DNA of 64,000 nucleotides from Phycisphaerales bacterium (lineage in GTDB: Bacteria; Planctomycetota; Phycisphaerae; SM23-33; FEN-1343): positions 1 through 64,000 of the forward strand of contig PMYD01000034.1 of the NCBI GenBank assembly GCA_003171335.1. Direction: 5' to 3'. Made by a program: the position numbers and the translations under genes. The notes beneath the pieces were generated by a model. The model saw only the letters and a list, made by a program, of their open reading frames with translations, ran no database searches and was not told the origin of the DNA. Shown in pieces: positions 52,590-61,989 of the stretch (the first letter of the stretch is position 1; each line of letters opens with the position of its first letter).

Positions 52590-54071
52590 ATGCTCTCAAG
52601 GAGCCCCTGCGTGGCCGACCCTGACGCCGTAGCGCCGCTGCGCCTGCCGCCGGCCGATGTGATTGTTGTGGGCTCCGGCCCCAACGGTCTGGCGGCGGCC
52701 ATCGCGTGCGCCCAGGCGGGGCTCAAGACCCTGGTGGTCGAGCAGGCCGCGACCTTCGGCGGCGGCTGCCGGTCGGCAGCACTGACCTTGCCGGGCTTCA
52801 CGCACGATGTATGCTCGGCGATTCACCCGCTGGGAATCGCATCCCCGTTTTTCAGCCAACTCGACCTGGGCCGCTTCGGATTGACCTGGATCCAGCCTTA
52901 TAGCCCCCTGGCCCATCCCTTTGACGATGGCTCCGCCGCCGTGCTGGAGCGTTCCATCGCCGACACGGCCGCCACGCTGGGCGAGGATGGCCCAGCGTAT
53001 CGCGGGCGGATGGGGCCGCTGGTCGACCGCTGGAACGAGATTCTGTCGGCGGTCCTGGCGCCGCTGCACCTGCCGCACCACCCGATCCGCCTGGCTCGCT
53101 TCGGGTTTAGCGCGGCCCGCTCGGCGAGGCACCTGGCGGAAAGCTGGTTTGCCGGCTCGCGGGCCCGCGGCCTGTTTGCGGGCTTGGCGGCCCATTCCTT
53201 CCTGAGCCTGGATGCGCCGCCCTCGGCGGCGTTTGGGCTGGTCCTGGCGATGGCCGGCCATGCCGTCGGCTGGCCCATGCCGCGCGGCGGCTCGCAGGTG
53301 CTGGCCGATGCGCTGCTGGCGTGTCTTGAGGCGGCCGGCGGTGCGGCGGTGGCGGGTGTGGCCGTGCAGGATCTCGACCAATTGCCGCCGTCGCGGCTGG
53401 TTTTTCTCGATGTGACGCCGCGGCAGGCATTGCGCCTGGCGGGCCGGCGGCTGAGCGGGTTGTACCGCCGGCAGTTGGCGCGATACCGCTACGGGCCGGG
53501 AGTCTTCAAGGTGGACTGGGCGCTGGCCGGGGCGATTCACTGGCAAGCCGCCGCCTGCCGCCGGGCGGGCACGGTGCACCTGGGCAGTACGCTGGAGGAG
53601 ATCGCCGCGGCCGAGGCGCAGGTGGCGCGCGGCGAGCTGCCCGAGCGGCCGTTTGTTCTGCTGGCGCAGCAGAGCCTCTTTGATCCCACGCGGGCGCCGG
53701 CCGGCAAACACACCGCCTGGGCGTATTGCCACGTGCCCAACGGGAGTAGCGCGGACATGACGGCCCGCATCGAGCGACAAGTCGAACGCTTCGCCCCCGG
53801 CTTTAGCGAACTCATTCTCGCCCGGCACACGCGCAGTGCCGTGGAGCTTGAGGCCTATAACCCCAACTATGTCGGCGGCGACATCAGCGGCGGGGCCATG
53901 AACTGGCGGCAGCTTTTCTTTCGCCCGGCCGTGCGGCTCAATCCCTACGCCACCGGTGCGGCCGGTCTCTATCTCTGCTCCGCCTCCACGCCGCCGGGCG
54001 GGGGCGTACACGGCATGTGCGGCTACCTGGCCGCACGGGCGGCAATCTCCGGGTGCGGCCGTGGCGGATAA
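52590..54071 (+). CDS. FAD-dependent oxidoreductase (phytoene desaturase-like)
   Basis: DVIVVGSGPNGLAAAIACAQAGLKTLVVEQAATFGGGCRSA; C-term GLYLCSASTPPGGGVHGMCGYLAARAAI. Start could be GTG at 52611. Confidence 0.85.
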   Translation: MLSRSPCVADPDAVAPLRLPPADVIVVGSGPNGLAAAIACAQAGLKTLVVEQAATFGGGCRSAALTLPGFTHDVCSAIHPLGIASPFFSQLDLGRFGLTWIQPYSPLAHPFDDGSAAVLERSIADTAATLGEDGPAYRGRMGPLVDRWNEILSAVLAPLHLPHHPIRLARFGFSAARSARHLAESWFAGSRARGLFAGLAAHSFLSLDAPPSAAFGLVLAMAGHAVGWPMPRGGSQVLADALLACLEAAGGAAVAGVAVQDLDQLPPSRLVFLDVTPRQALRLAGRRLSGLYRRQLARYRYGPGVFKVDWALAGAIHWQAAACRRAGTVHLGSTLEEIAAAEAQVARGELPERPFVLLAQQSLFDPTRAPAGKHTAWAYCHVPNGSSADMTARIERQVERFAPGFSELILARHTRSAVELEAYNPNYVGGDISGGAMNWRQLFFRPAVRLNPYATGAAGLYLCSASTPPGGGVHGMCGYLAARAAISGCGRGG

Positions 54072-54089
54072 TGAACATCGTGTGTGCAG

Positions 54090-54256
54090 AAATTCCAAAT
54101 TCCAAATTCCAAATTCCAAATCCCAAACAAATTCCAAGCACCAAATTCCAAAGGGGAACAAAGGCGCCGCCTGGAGCAGCGCGAGGTCCGCTGGCGGGAT
54201 TTGGGATTTGGAATTTGGAGCTTGTTTGGAATTTGGGATTTGGGATTTGGGATTTT
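54090..54256. repeat. Inverted repeat cassette (CCAAATTCCAAATCCCAAAC / GTTTGGAATTTGGGATTTGG)
   Basis: Left 54090..54155, right 54197..54256; shares AAGCACCAAAT..CAAAGGGG edge with 18381..18438. Confidence 0.85.
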
Positions 54257-54342
54257 TTGACTCAGTGTTTGCGGCCGCCGGGAAGATAATTCGTGGCAAT
54301 CCCGAGAAACGAGAGAGACTTGGCTTTCAATAAGGAACGCCC

Positions 54343-56010
54343 ATGGCGCCGCAGTTTGTGTTTTCGATGTTGGATGTCTCCAAGAGCTTCGACGACAAGC
54401 CCGTGCTGCAGGGCATCAGCCTGTCGTTTTTCTACGGGGCCAAGATCGGCATCGTGGGCGAGAACGGCTCGGGCAAGAGCACGCTGCTGAAGATCATGGC
54501 CGGCGTGGACAAGGATTTTCACGGCGAGGCCACGCTGGCCAAGGGCATGCGCGTGGGGTATGTGGCCCAGGAGCCGATCCTCGACCTGGAAAAAACCGTC
54601 CGCGAGCACCTGCGCGAGGCCATGAGCCCCATCCAGAGTCTGCTGGACCGGTACAACGCCATCTCCGATAAGCTCGGCGATGCCGGCGACGAGATGGACA
54701 AGCTGCTGGAGGACATGGGCAAGCTCCAGGAGCAGATTGACGCGTGCAGCGGCTGGGAAATCGAACGCATGATGGATATCGCCAGCGATGCCCTCGTGCT
54801 GCCGCCGGATGATATGGTGCTGAAAACCTGCTCCGGCGGCGAGCGGCGGCGCGTGGCGCTGTGCAAGGTGCTGCTGGGAAAGCCCGATTTGCTGCTGCTG
54901 GATGAGCCGACGAACCATCTCGACGCCGAGACGGTGGCCTGGCTGGAGACGGCGCTGCGCGAATACACGGGCACGGTGATCATCGTCACCCACGACCGGT
55001 ATTTTCTCGACAACGTGACCCAGTGGATTCTCGAACTGGAGAACACCCGCGGCTTGCCCTTCGAGGGCAACTACTCCTCCTGGCTGCAGCAGAAGTCGGA
55101 CATCCTGCGCATCCAGGAGAAGCGCGAGAGCCAGCGGCAAAAGGTTTTGGCGCGAGAGCTGGAGTGGATCAACGCCGGCACACAGGGCCGGCGCAAGAAG
55201 AGCCAGGCCCGCATCCGCGATTATGAAACCCTGGCCGGGGCGGCCACAATCGACCACGACAGCGATGCCGTCATCCAGATCGCCCCGGGCCCGCGCCTGG
55301 GCGACCGCGTGCTGCGCGTGGACAAGCTGTGCAAGGGCTACGACGGCCTGACATTGCTGAAGGACTGCGATTTCGACCTGCCGCGGGGGGCCGTGGTGGG
55401 CGTGATCGGTCCCAACGGCACGGGCAAGACCACGCTCTTCCGCATGATCATCGGCCAGGAGAAGCCCGATAGCGGCGGCATTGAGGCGGGGCCTTCGGTC
55501 GTCATGTCGTACGTGGACCAGCACCGCGATGCGCTAGATTCCGCCAAGACCATCTTCGAGGAAATCACCGATGGCCTGCCCACCGTCGAGCTGGGCAAAA
55601 CGAGCATGAACTCGCGGGCCTACGTCTCGCGGTTCAACTTCCGCGGCACGCAGCAGCAGAAAAAGGTGGGCGAGCTTTCCGGCGGCGAGCGAAACCGAGT
55701 GCACCTGGCCAAGCTGCTGCGGCGGGGGGGCAACTTCATCCTGCTGGATGAGCCCACCAACGACCTGGACGTGAACACCATGCGTGTGCTGGAGCAGGCG
55801 ATCATCGATTTTCCCGGCTGCGTTATGGTTATCAGCCACGACCGGTTCTTCCTGGACCGCATCTGCACGCACCTGCTCATCCTGGAAGGCGATGGGGCCA
55901 CGCGCTGGTTTGAGGGCAATTTCGAGGCGTACGAGGAGCAAATCCGCAAGGAAAACCCCGACCGCATCGCCCACCGCCGCGGAAAGTACAAGCGGCTGAC
56001 GTTGAAGTAG
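54343..56010 (+). CDS. ettA: ABC-F family ATPase, EttA-like
   Basis: Two ABC domains (GENGSGKSTLLK; GPNGTGKTTLFRMI), two ABC signatures (SGGERRRVALCKVLL; SGGERNRVHLAKLL), ABC-F linker, 555 aa. Confidence 0.9.
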   Translation: MAPQFVFSMLDVSKSFDDKPVLQGISLSFFYGAKIGIVGENGSGKSTLLKIMAGVDKDFHGEATLAKGMRVGYVAQEPILDLEKTVREHLREAMSPIQSLLDRYNAISDKLGDAGDEMDKLLEDMGKLQEQIDACSGWEIERMMDIASDALVLPPDDMVLKTCSGGERRRVALCKVLLGKPDLLLLDEPTNHLDAETVAWLETALREYTGTVIIVTHDRYFLDNVTQWILELENTRGLPFEGNYSSWLQQKSDILRIQEKRESQRQKVLARELEWINAGTQGRRKKSQARIRDYETLAGAATIDHDSDAVIQIAPGPRLGDRVLRVDKLCKGYDGLTLLKDCDFDLPRGAVVGVIGPNGTGKTTLFRMIIGQEKPDSGGIEAGPSVVMSYVDQHRDALDSAKTIFEEITDGLPTVELGKTSMNSRAYVSRFNFRGTQQQKKVGELSGGERNRVHLAKLLRRGGNFILLDEPTNDLDVNTMRVLEQAIIDFPGCVMVISHDRFFLDRICTHLLILEGDGATRWFEGNFEAYEEQIRKENPDRIAHRRGKYKRLTLK

Positions 56011-56067
56011 AATGTCCAGCGTGGCTTCATACGCCACATAGTAGTGACGGCTTATTTGTGGAGTCTG

Positions 56068-56097
56068 GGTGCCACGGCTGCGGACAGCCGTGGCACC
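56068..56097. repeat. Perfect hairpin GGTGCCACGGCTG-CGGA-CAGCCGTGGCACC
   Basis: 13-bp stem, 4-nt loop; same ends as 52424..52548. Confidence 0.85.
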
Positions 56098-56133
56098 GGG
56101 GAATCGGGTGACATCTGAAGGTAGGGCAAGGTC

Positions 56134-57393
56134 ATGGCATTTAATGTTGGCCGTGTGCCTCTCGTGTGTTTCTGCATTGGCTTGGGTCTGGCCGCGGCGC
56201 AGGGCCGAGCGCAGACTGCCTCCGCGCCGGCGGTGAGTCAACCGTCATTGCCAAAGATGGATGCGGCCATGGCCGAGGATTGGTTAGCGCGCTGGCAGAA
56301 GAACATCCTGGCCGACTCCCGCAATCGCTATTGCGACAAGGAAATGGGCGAGGAACTCGGCTGGCTGGTCAGCCCGTTTGTGAACGGTTTCTATTACGGG
56401 TACCTGGCGACCGGGGATGCGAAATGGATCGACCGGCTGATCGACTGGTTCGACGCGGTCATCAAACGCGGCGTGAAGGAGCCCGATGGCTACATCGGCT
56501 GGCCCAAGGCGGCCGGGGCCAGCACAGAGGCTGTGCCCAACTTCACCACCGATAACCAACTGGGCGAGGCCATGCTGCTGCGGCCGATGGTGCTGATGGC
56601 CGGCGAAATCCTCAAAAATCCGGCGTTGAAAGATAAGTACGGCAAGAAGGCCCGGGAGTACATCGGGCTCTCCGAGCAGGTCTTCGAGAAATGGGACCAT
56701 CGCGGCGCCTGGCGCGAGATTCCCGCTGGCGGCGTGTGGGTCGTACCACCCTTCGGGCTGGAGGCGGCCGCCGAGGCCAATGCCAGCCATTGGACGGACG
56801 GCTACGACCGACGGACCAAAGATGGCTTCACGTTGCCGGCCAACAAGCAGAACCTCATCGCCGGCTGGCTGATCGCCATGCACGATGTGACGGGCAAGCC
56901 CATCTATCGCCAGCGGGCCAGCCAGTGGTGGAGCGTGATGAAATCACGCATGCGGCTGGGCAAGGACGGCAAGTATTTCGTGTGGAACTACTGGGATGCG
57001 GCCGGCCCGTGGGATTCCAAGGCCGATGGCTCGCTCAAGCACTGGGTGGGCGTTCATCCCAACGGCGGGTATTACGGCATCGACGTGGAGGGCATCGTGA
57101 CGGCGTACGAGCATGGCCTGGTATTCACGAAGGAAGATATCGCCCGGCTCATCGCCACCAACCGCGATTTCATGTGGAACCAGCAGGTCACCGGGGCCGC
57201 TTTCCAGCGGGTTGACGGCGGCGCGCCGGACAAGCGCTGGGCCAAGAGCCCCGGCGTGCTCTGGGCGGCTTTGGCGCCGTACGATCCGACACTGCGGAAG
57301 ATCTTCGAGGCCAACCACGACCCCGCCGACTGGGGCGGACTGGCCAGCACGCCGCAGTGGCTTGCGCGATTTGGGCCGGCAATCGCACGGTAG
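56134..57393 (+). CDS. Secreted protein of unknown function, possibly alpha/alpha-barrel fold
   Basis: Signal peptide CFCIGLGLAAAQGRAQT; Trp/Tyr/Gly-rich helical repeats (YYGYLATGDAKWIDRLIDWFDAVIKRG). Confidence 0.6.
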   Translation: MAFNVGRVPLVCFCIGLGLAAAQGRAQTASAPAVSQPSLPKMDAAMAEDWLARWQKNILADSRNRYCDKEMGEELGWLVSPFVNGFYYGYLATGDAKWIDRLIDWFDAVIKRGVKEPDGYIGWPKAAGASTEAVPNFTTDNQLGEAMLLRPMVLMAGEILKNPALKDKYGKKAREYIGLSEQVFEKWDHRGAWREIPAGGVWVVPPFGLEAAAEANASHWTDGYDRRTKDGFTLPANKQNLIAGWLIAMHDVTGKPIYRQRASQWWSVMKSRMRLGKDGKYFVWNYWDAAGPWDSKADGSLKHWVGVHPNGGYYGIDVEGIVTAYEHGLVFTKEDIARLIATNRDFMWNQQVTGAAFQRVDGGAPDKRWAKSPGVLWAALAPYDPTLRKIFEANHDPADWGGLASTPQWLARFGPAIAR

Positions 57394-57447
57394 TCCTGCT
57401 GCAGCCGCAACGGATGATGGACGTGCAGATTCAGCGACGTCCCTAGA

Positions 57448-59244
57448 TTAACTCTTCACGGCCGCATTCGTCATCGGCGGCAGTAAAACCGTGACGGTGG
57501 TTCCGCGTCCCAGGTCGCTTTGAAGTTCCACCTTGGCCCCCAGGCGCTCGGCGGCGTGCTTGACGATGGCCAGGCCCAGGCCGGTGCCGCGCAGCTTGGC
57601 GTCGCCGCTGCGGGCCGCGTCGGTCTGGTAGAAGCGTTCGAAGACCCGCGGCTGGTCCTCGCGCCGAATGCCGCAGCCCGTGTCGCTGATGCGCATGAGG
57701 ATGCCCGCCTCGCCGGTTTCAAAACCGCAGGCGATGCGGCCGCCGGCAGGCGTGAACTTGATCGCGTTTTCCACCAGGTTGCGCAAGATCAGTTCCACCA
57801 GTTTGCGGTCGGAGGCGAACGAATGCTCCGGGCCCTCGGCCTTGGCGATCAGCGTGAGGCCTTTCTCGCTCGCGCGGTCGCAAAACTGCGACCCGACCCA
57901 CTCGGCCAGGTCATCCAGGGTCATGGGCTGCATGCGCAGCGGGAACTTGGCCGACTCGACCATGTGCAGGTCGAGCAGGTCCTTGGTCATCTCCTCCAGG
58001 CGGCGGACGTGCCGGTCGAGGATGACCCTGAGCTTCGCCAGGCCGGCGGCATCGTCGGTCTCGACGGCCGAGAGCGAATCCACCGCCGCACGAATCGTCG
58101 CCAGCGGGGTGCGCAGCTCGTGCGAGGCGTTGGCCACGAATTGGGCCTTCATGGCCGCCATTTCCGCCAGGTCGGTCACATCGCGCAGCACCAGCAGGCG
58201 GCTGATCTGGGAGGGGCCCGGCGGCACCTTCACGCCGTGCGCCTCGACGACCCGCCGGCCGGCATCCGTCGAGGTCTCGAACTGGCGGCGGATGGGCGTC
58301 GTCGAGGCCCGCGCGCGGTCATGGAGATCCACCAGGTCGGGATGGCGCACGACCGCGCCGAAGGGCTTGCCTTTTAAATGCGGCTGATCGACCAGCAGCA
58401 GCTTGCTGGCCGCCTCGTTGATAAGCACGATTTGGCCCTCGGCGTTGGTAGCGATCACACCTTCGCGCAGATTCGCCAGCACGGTTTGAAAATCCTGATG
58501 CTGCGAGGCGATCTGGGCCAGCGATTTGCCCAGGCTGTCGCGCATCTCGGCCAGGGCGGCGGCCAGGTCGGCCAGGCGGCTCTGGCGGCCGACGTCCCAG
58601 CGGCTGGACAGGTCGCCCGAGGCGATTTGCCGGGCGGCCCGGGTAATCCGCCGCAGCGGGGCATACCAGCGCCAGGTGGTCAAGATGCCCAGCAGCGCCG
58701 CCGCCGCCGTGCCGGCCAGGGCGGACCAGATAATGGCATCCTTCAGCGTCGATTCCCCCTCGGCGATGGTCTTGACCGGTACGGCCAGGCGAACGGCCGC
58801 GACGACCTGGCCTTCGTGCACCAGGGGCAAGGCCGCGTAGCGGTACAAAACGCCCACGGTCTCGCTGCGGCGGATGCTCTGCCCCTCCTTGCCGGCCAGG
58901 GCGGCAATGATTTCCGGCCGGTCGCTGGTCCGGTGGTTGGCCATCTGCGCTGGATCGGCCTGGGTGTCGCCCAGGACGGCGCCGTCGGCGGCGACCACCG
59001 TCAGCCGCGTCGCGGCATCGCCCCAGAGCCGGCAGGTTTCCTGGATGCGGGGGGCCTCCAGCGGCCAGGCCTCCTGGAAATGGGCGGCGGCCCAATGCAG
59101 CAGCCGGTCCTGGCTGCGGCGGGACTCGGCCTGGTAATTCGCATCCAACTGCCGGTACGTCAGCAGCCCGACGGCCACCAGGGTGATCGCCATCACCACC
59201 AGGTTGTCCAGGAGCAGCCGGGCGAAGGTGCTGCGCAGCCTCAT
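57448..59244 (-). CDS. phoR: Phosphate regulon-type sensor histidine kinase (HAMP-PAS-HisKA-HATPase)
   Basis: FVANASHELRTPLATIRAAVDSL; GCGIRREDQPRVFERFYQTDAARSGDAKLRGTGLGLAIVKHAAERLG; next to phoB and pst genes. Confidence 0.88.
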   Translation of the reverse strand: MRLRSTFARLLLDNLVVMAITLVAVGLLTYRQLDANYQAESRRSQDRLLHWAAAHFQEAWPLEAPRIQETCRLWGDAATRLTVVAADGAVLGDTQADPAQMANHRTSDRPEIIAALAGKEGQSIRRSETVGVLYRYAALPLVHEGQVVAAVRLAVPVKTIAEGESTLKDAIIWSALAGTAAAALLGILTTWRWYAPLRRITRAARQIASGDLSSRWDVGRQSRLADLAAALAEMRDSLGKSLAQIASQHQDFQTVLANLREGVIATNAEGQIVLINEAASKLLLVDQPHLKGKPFGAVVRHPDLVDLHDRARASTTPIRRQFETSTDAGRRVVEAHGVKVPPGPSQISRLLVLRDVTDLAEMAAMKAQFVANASHELRTPLATIRAAVDSLSAVETDDAAGLAKLRVILDRHVRRLEEMTKDLLDLHMVESAKFPLRMQPMTLDDLAEWVGSQFCDRASEKGLTLIAKAEGPEHSFASDRKLVELILRNLVENAIKFTPAGGRIACGFETGEAGILMRISDTGCGIRREDQPRVFERFYQTDAARSGDAKLRGTGLGLAIVKHAAERLGAKVELQSDLGRGTTVTVLLPPMTNAAVKS

Positions 59245-59948
59245 GGGACATCCCCGGCCTCACCGGCGCTGAATTTATAGCCCACGCCGCGGACGGTCTG
59301 GATGCACTGGCGGGCCCGGCCGAGCTTTCGGCGCAGCGTGGTGATGTGCACGTCGATGGTGCGGTCGGTGACGACCGCATCCAGGCCGATCGCCTGGTCC
59401 ATGAGCTGGTTGCGGCTGAGCACCCGTCCGTTGGCCACGGCCAGGGCGGCCAGAATGCGAAATTCCGTCAAGGTCAGTGCCACCGGCTGGCCGTCGGCCT
59501 GGACCGTGTACCGCTGGCGGTCGATCAGCAGCGGGCCGGCCTTGAGCATGCCCTTGGCGGCCGGCGCTGTCGCCGTGGAACGGCGCAGCAGCGCATCGAT
59601 TCGGGCCACCAGCACCGACATGCTGAAGGGTTTGGTGACATAATCATCGGCGCCGAATTTCAGCCCCACGACGATGTCGCTCTCCTCGCTCCTGGCCGTC
59701 AGCATGATGATGGGCACGCCGGCGGTCCGCGGATCATCGCGCAGCTTGGCGGCGATCTCCGTGCCGGACATCGTGGGCAGCATGATGTCCAGCAGCACCA
59801 GGCTAGGAGGCGAGAGGCGAATCATCTCCAGCCCATCGGCCCCATCGTTGGAGACCTCCACCTGGTAGCCCTCTTTGCGCAGGCGGGCGGCCAGCAGGTC
59901 GGCCATGTCGAGTTCATCCTCGACGATAATGATGCGTTTCCTCGACAT
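59241..59948 (-). CDS. phoB: Winged-helix response regulator (PhoB-like)
   Basis: IIIVEDELDMADLLAARLRKEGY ... VLLDIMLP ... YVTKPFSM; LTLTEFRILAALAVANGRVLSRNQLMDQAIGLDAVVTDRTIDVHITTLRRKLG. Confidence 0.9.
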   Translation of the reverse strand: MSRKRIIIVEDELDMADLLAARLRKEGYQVEVSNDGADGLEMIRLSPPSLVLLDIMLPTMSGTEIAAKLRDDPRTAGVPIIMLTARSEESDIVVGLKFGADDYVTKPFSMSVLVARIDALLRRSTATAPAAKGMLKAGPLLIDRQRYTVQADGQPVALTLTEFRILAALAVANGRVLSRNQLMDQAIGLDAVVTDRTIDVHITTLRRKLGRARQCIQTVRGVGYKFSAGEAGDVP

Positions 59949-60103
59949 GCTCGGGATTTTACTGCCTCAGTCGAACAGGCCACAACGTCTGCCGCGCCGA
60001 ACTAGCGCAATCTTAACACAAGGCCAACCGCATTTTAGCGCAGTAGCCCCAAAATCGCTCGCGGGAGCGTTTTGGACAACGGAAAGCACAAAGGAGACTA
60101 AGG

Positions 60104-61012
60104 ATGATTACTCGCGGTCTGGCCGTAACGTTGGCAGCGGCATTTGTGGTTCTGGGTGTGACGGCCTACTGGGCGCAGGCGCAGACGACCAGGCCCTCCA
60201 TGCCGCCCGCCGCCGCCGCTTCCGCCCCAGCGCCCAAGGCCGCCCCGATGGACAAGGCCGCGCTTCAGATCGATGGCTCCACCACGGTCGGGCCCATCGC
60301 CGTGGAATTTGTGGAAGCCTTCAAGAAGCTGCATCCCGATGTCACCATTACCTGCAAGCAGACGGGCAGCGGAGACGGGGCGGCGGCGCTGATTGATGGT
60401 CGCTGCCAGATCGCCACCATGAGCCGCTTCATGAAGCCCGAAGAGTTCAAGTCGGCCGTGGAGAAGGGCGAAATGCCCGTGGCCCACGCCATCGCGATGG
60501 ACGGCGTGTGCATGATTGTTCACCCGTCCAACCCGGTCAAGGCCCTCACGATCGCCCAGGTGCACGACATTTACACCGGCAAGATCGCCAACTGGAAAGA
60601 ACTGGGCGGAATGGATGCGCCCATCGTCGTCGTCAGCCGCGACACATCCTCGGGAACCTACGAGACCTTCACCCATTTCGTCATGGGCAAGGACAAGCTG
60701 TTTGACAAGGTCGAGTACGTCAATGCCAATCCGCAGGCCCACGCCCGCGTTTCCACCACCGCCGGGGCCATCGGCTACGTGGGGCTGGGGTTCGTGGATA
60801 CGAAGGTCAAGGCGCTGCCGATCGATGGCGTGATGCCCAGCCGCAAGACCGTCCAGGCGGGCACGTATCCGATGACCCGGCCGCTCTTCCTGTTCACCAA
60901 CGGGTACCCCAAGCTGGGGTCCGTCGAGCATGCCTTCTGTACGTTCTATCTGACCGAACAGGGCCAGAAGATTATCGAGGCCAAGGGCTTTGTACCGGTA
61001 ACCAGCTACTAA
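60104..61012 (+). CDS. pstS: Phosphate ABC transporter substrate-binding protein
   Basis: IDGSTTVGPIAVEFVEAFKKLHPDVTITCKQTGSGDGAAALIDGRCQIATMSR; SRDTSSGTYETF; signal peptide. Confidence 0.92.
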   Translation: MITRGLAVTLAAAFVVLGVTAYWAQAQTTRPSMPPAAAASAPAPKAAPMDKAALQIDGSTTVGPIAVEFVEAFKKLHPDVTITCKQTGSGDGAAALIDGRCQIATMSRFMKPEEFKSAVEKGEMPVAHAIAMDGVCMIVHPSNPVKALTIAQVHDIYTGKIANWKELGGMDAPIVVVSRDTSSGTYETFTHFVMGKDKLFDKVEYVNANPQAHARVSTTAGAIGYVGLGFVDTKVKALPIDGVMPSRKTVQAGTYPMTRPLFLFTNGYPKLGSVEHAFCTFYLTEQGQKIIEAKGFVPVTSY

Positions 61013-61014
61013 AC

Positions 61015-61989
61015 TTGAGCCAGGCCATACAATCCGAAGGGCCAGCGGCCGAGTTTACTCGGCCGCTGCTGCTTACGCCCGGTGCCGACCGGGCTGGCTG
61101 GCTGGCGGCCAAGGCCGGCCGCGCGGCCCTGCTGTTGGTCGCCGGCGCCTCCGTGGTCGCGGTGCTGCTGATCTTTTTCTTCATTGCACGCGAGGCGATC
61201 CCCTTCTTCCAGGAGCGGGGGCTTGGCGAAGCGGCCAGCTCGACGCACTGGTATCCGGAAGATGCGACGGCGCCCCAGTTTGGCATGCTGGCCCTCATTT
61301 ACGGCTCCGTAAGCGTTACGGTCGGCGCGCTGATCCTGGCGGTGCCGCTTGGGATTCTGGCGGCGGTCGTGCTGAGCGATATCGTGCCCTTCGCCGTGCG
61401 CCAGTGCGTCAAGCCGGTCATCGAGCTGCTGGCGGCGATTCCCTCGGTGGCCTTCGGCGTGTTTGCGGTGAAGGTGCTGGCGCCGCTCATGCAAGAACGT
61501 CTGGGTTTGCCCACGGGCACAAACGCCTTGAATGCCTCCTTCGTTCTGGCCCTGATGGCCACACCCACCATCGTCAGCGTGGCGGAAGACTCCATCTGGG
61601 CCGTGGGCCGGGAGCTGCGCGAGGCCTCGTACGCCTGCGGCGCCACGCGCGCCGAGACGCTGCTCAAAGTGGTCCTGCCGGCGGCGCATAACGGCGTCAT
61701 CGCCGCCATCGTCCTGGGCATGATGCGGGCCATCGGCGAAACGATGCTGGTATGGATGGCCTCCGGCAACGCCTGCCAGGTCCCCGCGCCCTGGTGGGAC
61801 CTCTCCCAATCCGTGCGAACCCTGACCGCGACCGTGGCCGGGGAAATGGGCGAGACCGCGCGCGGATCACTCCACTATCACTCGCTGTTCGCCGTCGCCC
61901 TGGTGCTGCTGGTGTTCTCGCTGGGGCTGAACCTGCTGACCGAGCGGCTGCTGTCCAAGGCGCGGAAGAGCGCGGGGGCCCACGCATGA
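61015..61989 (+). CDS. pstC: Phosphate ABC transporter permease PstC (TTG start)
   Basis: PLGILAAVVLSDIVPFAVRQCVKPVIELLAAIPSVAFGVFAV; EASYACGATRAETLLKVVLPAAHNGVIAAIVLGMMRAIGETMLV. Confidence 0.92.
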   Translation: MSQAIQSEGPAAEFTRPLLLTPGADRAGWLAAKAGRAALLLVAGASVVAVLLIFFFIAREAIPFFQERGLGEAASSTHWYPEDATAPQFGMLALIYGSVSVTVGALILAVPLGILAAVVLSDIVPFAVRQCVKPVIELLAAIPSVAFGVFAVKVLAPLMQERLGLPTGTNALNASFVLALMATPTIVSVAEDSIWAVGRELREASYACGATRAETLLKVVLPAAHNGVIAAIVLGMMRAIGETMLVWMASGNACQVPAPWWDLSQSVRTLTATVAGEMGETARGSLHYHSLFAVALVLLVFSLGLNLLTERLLSKARKSAGAHA

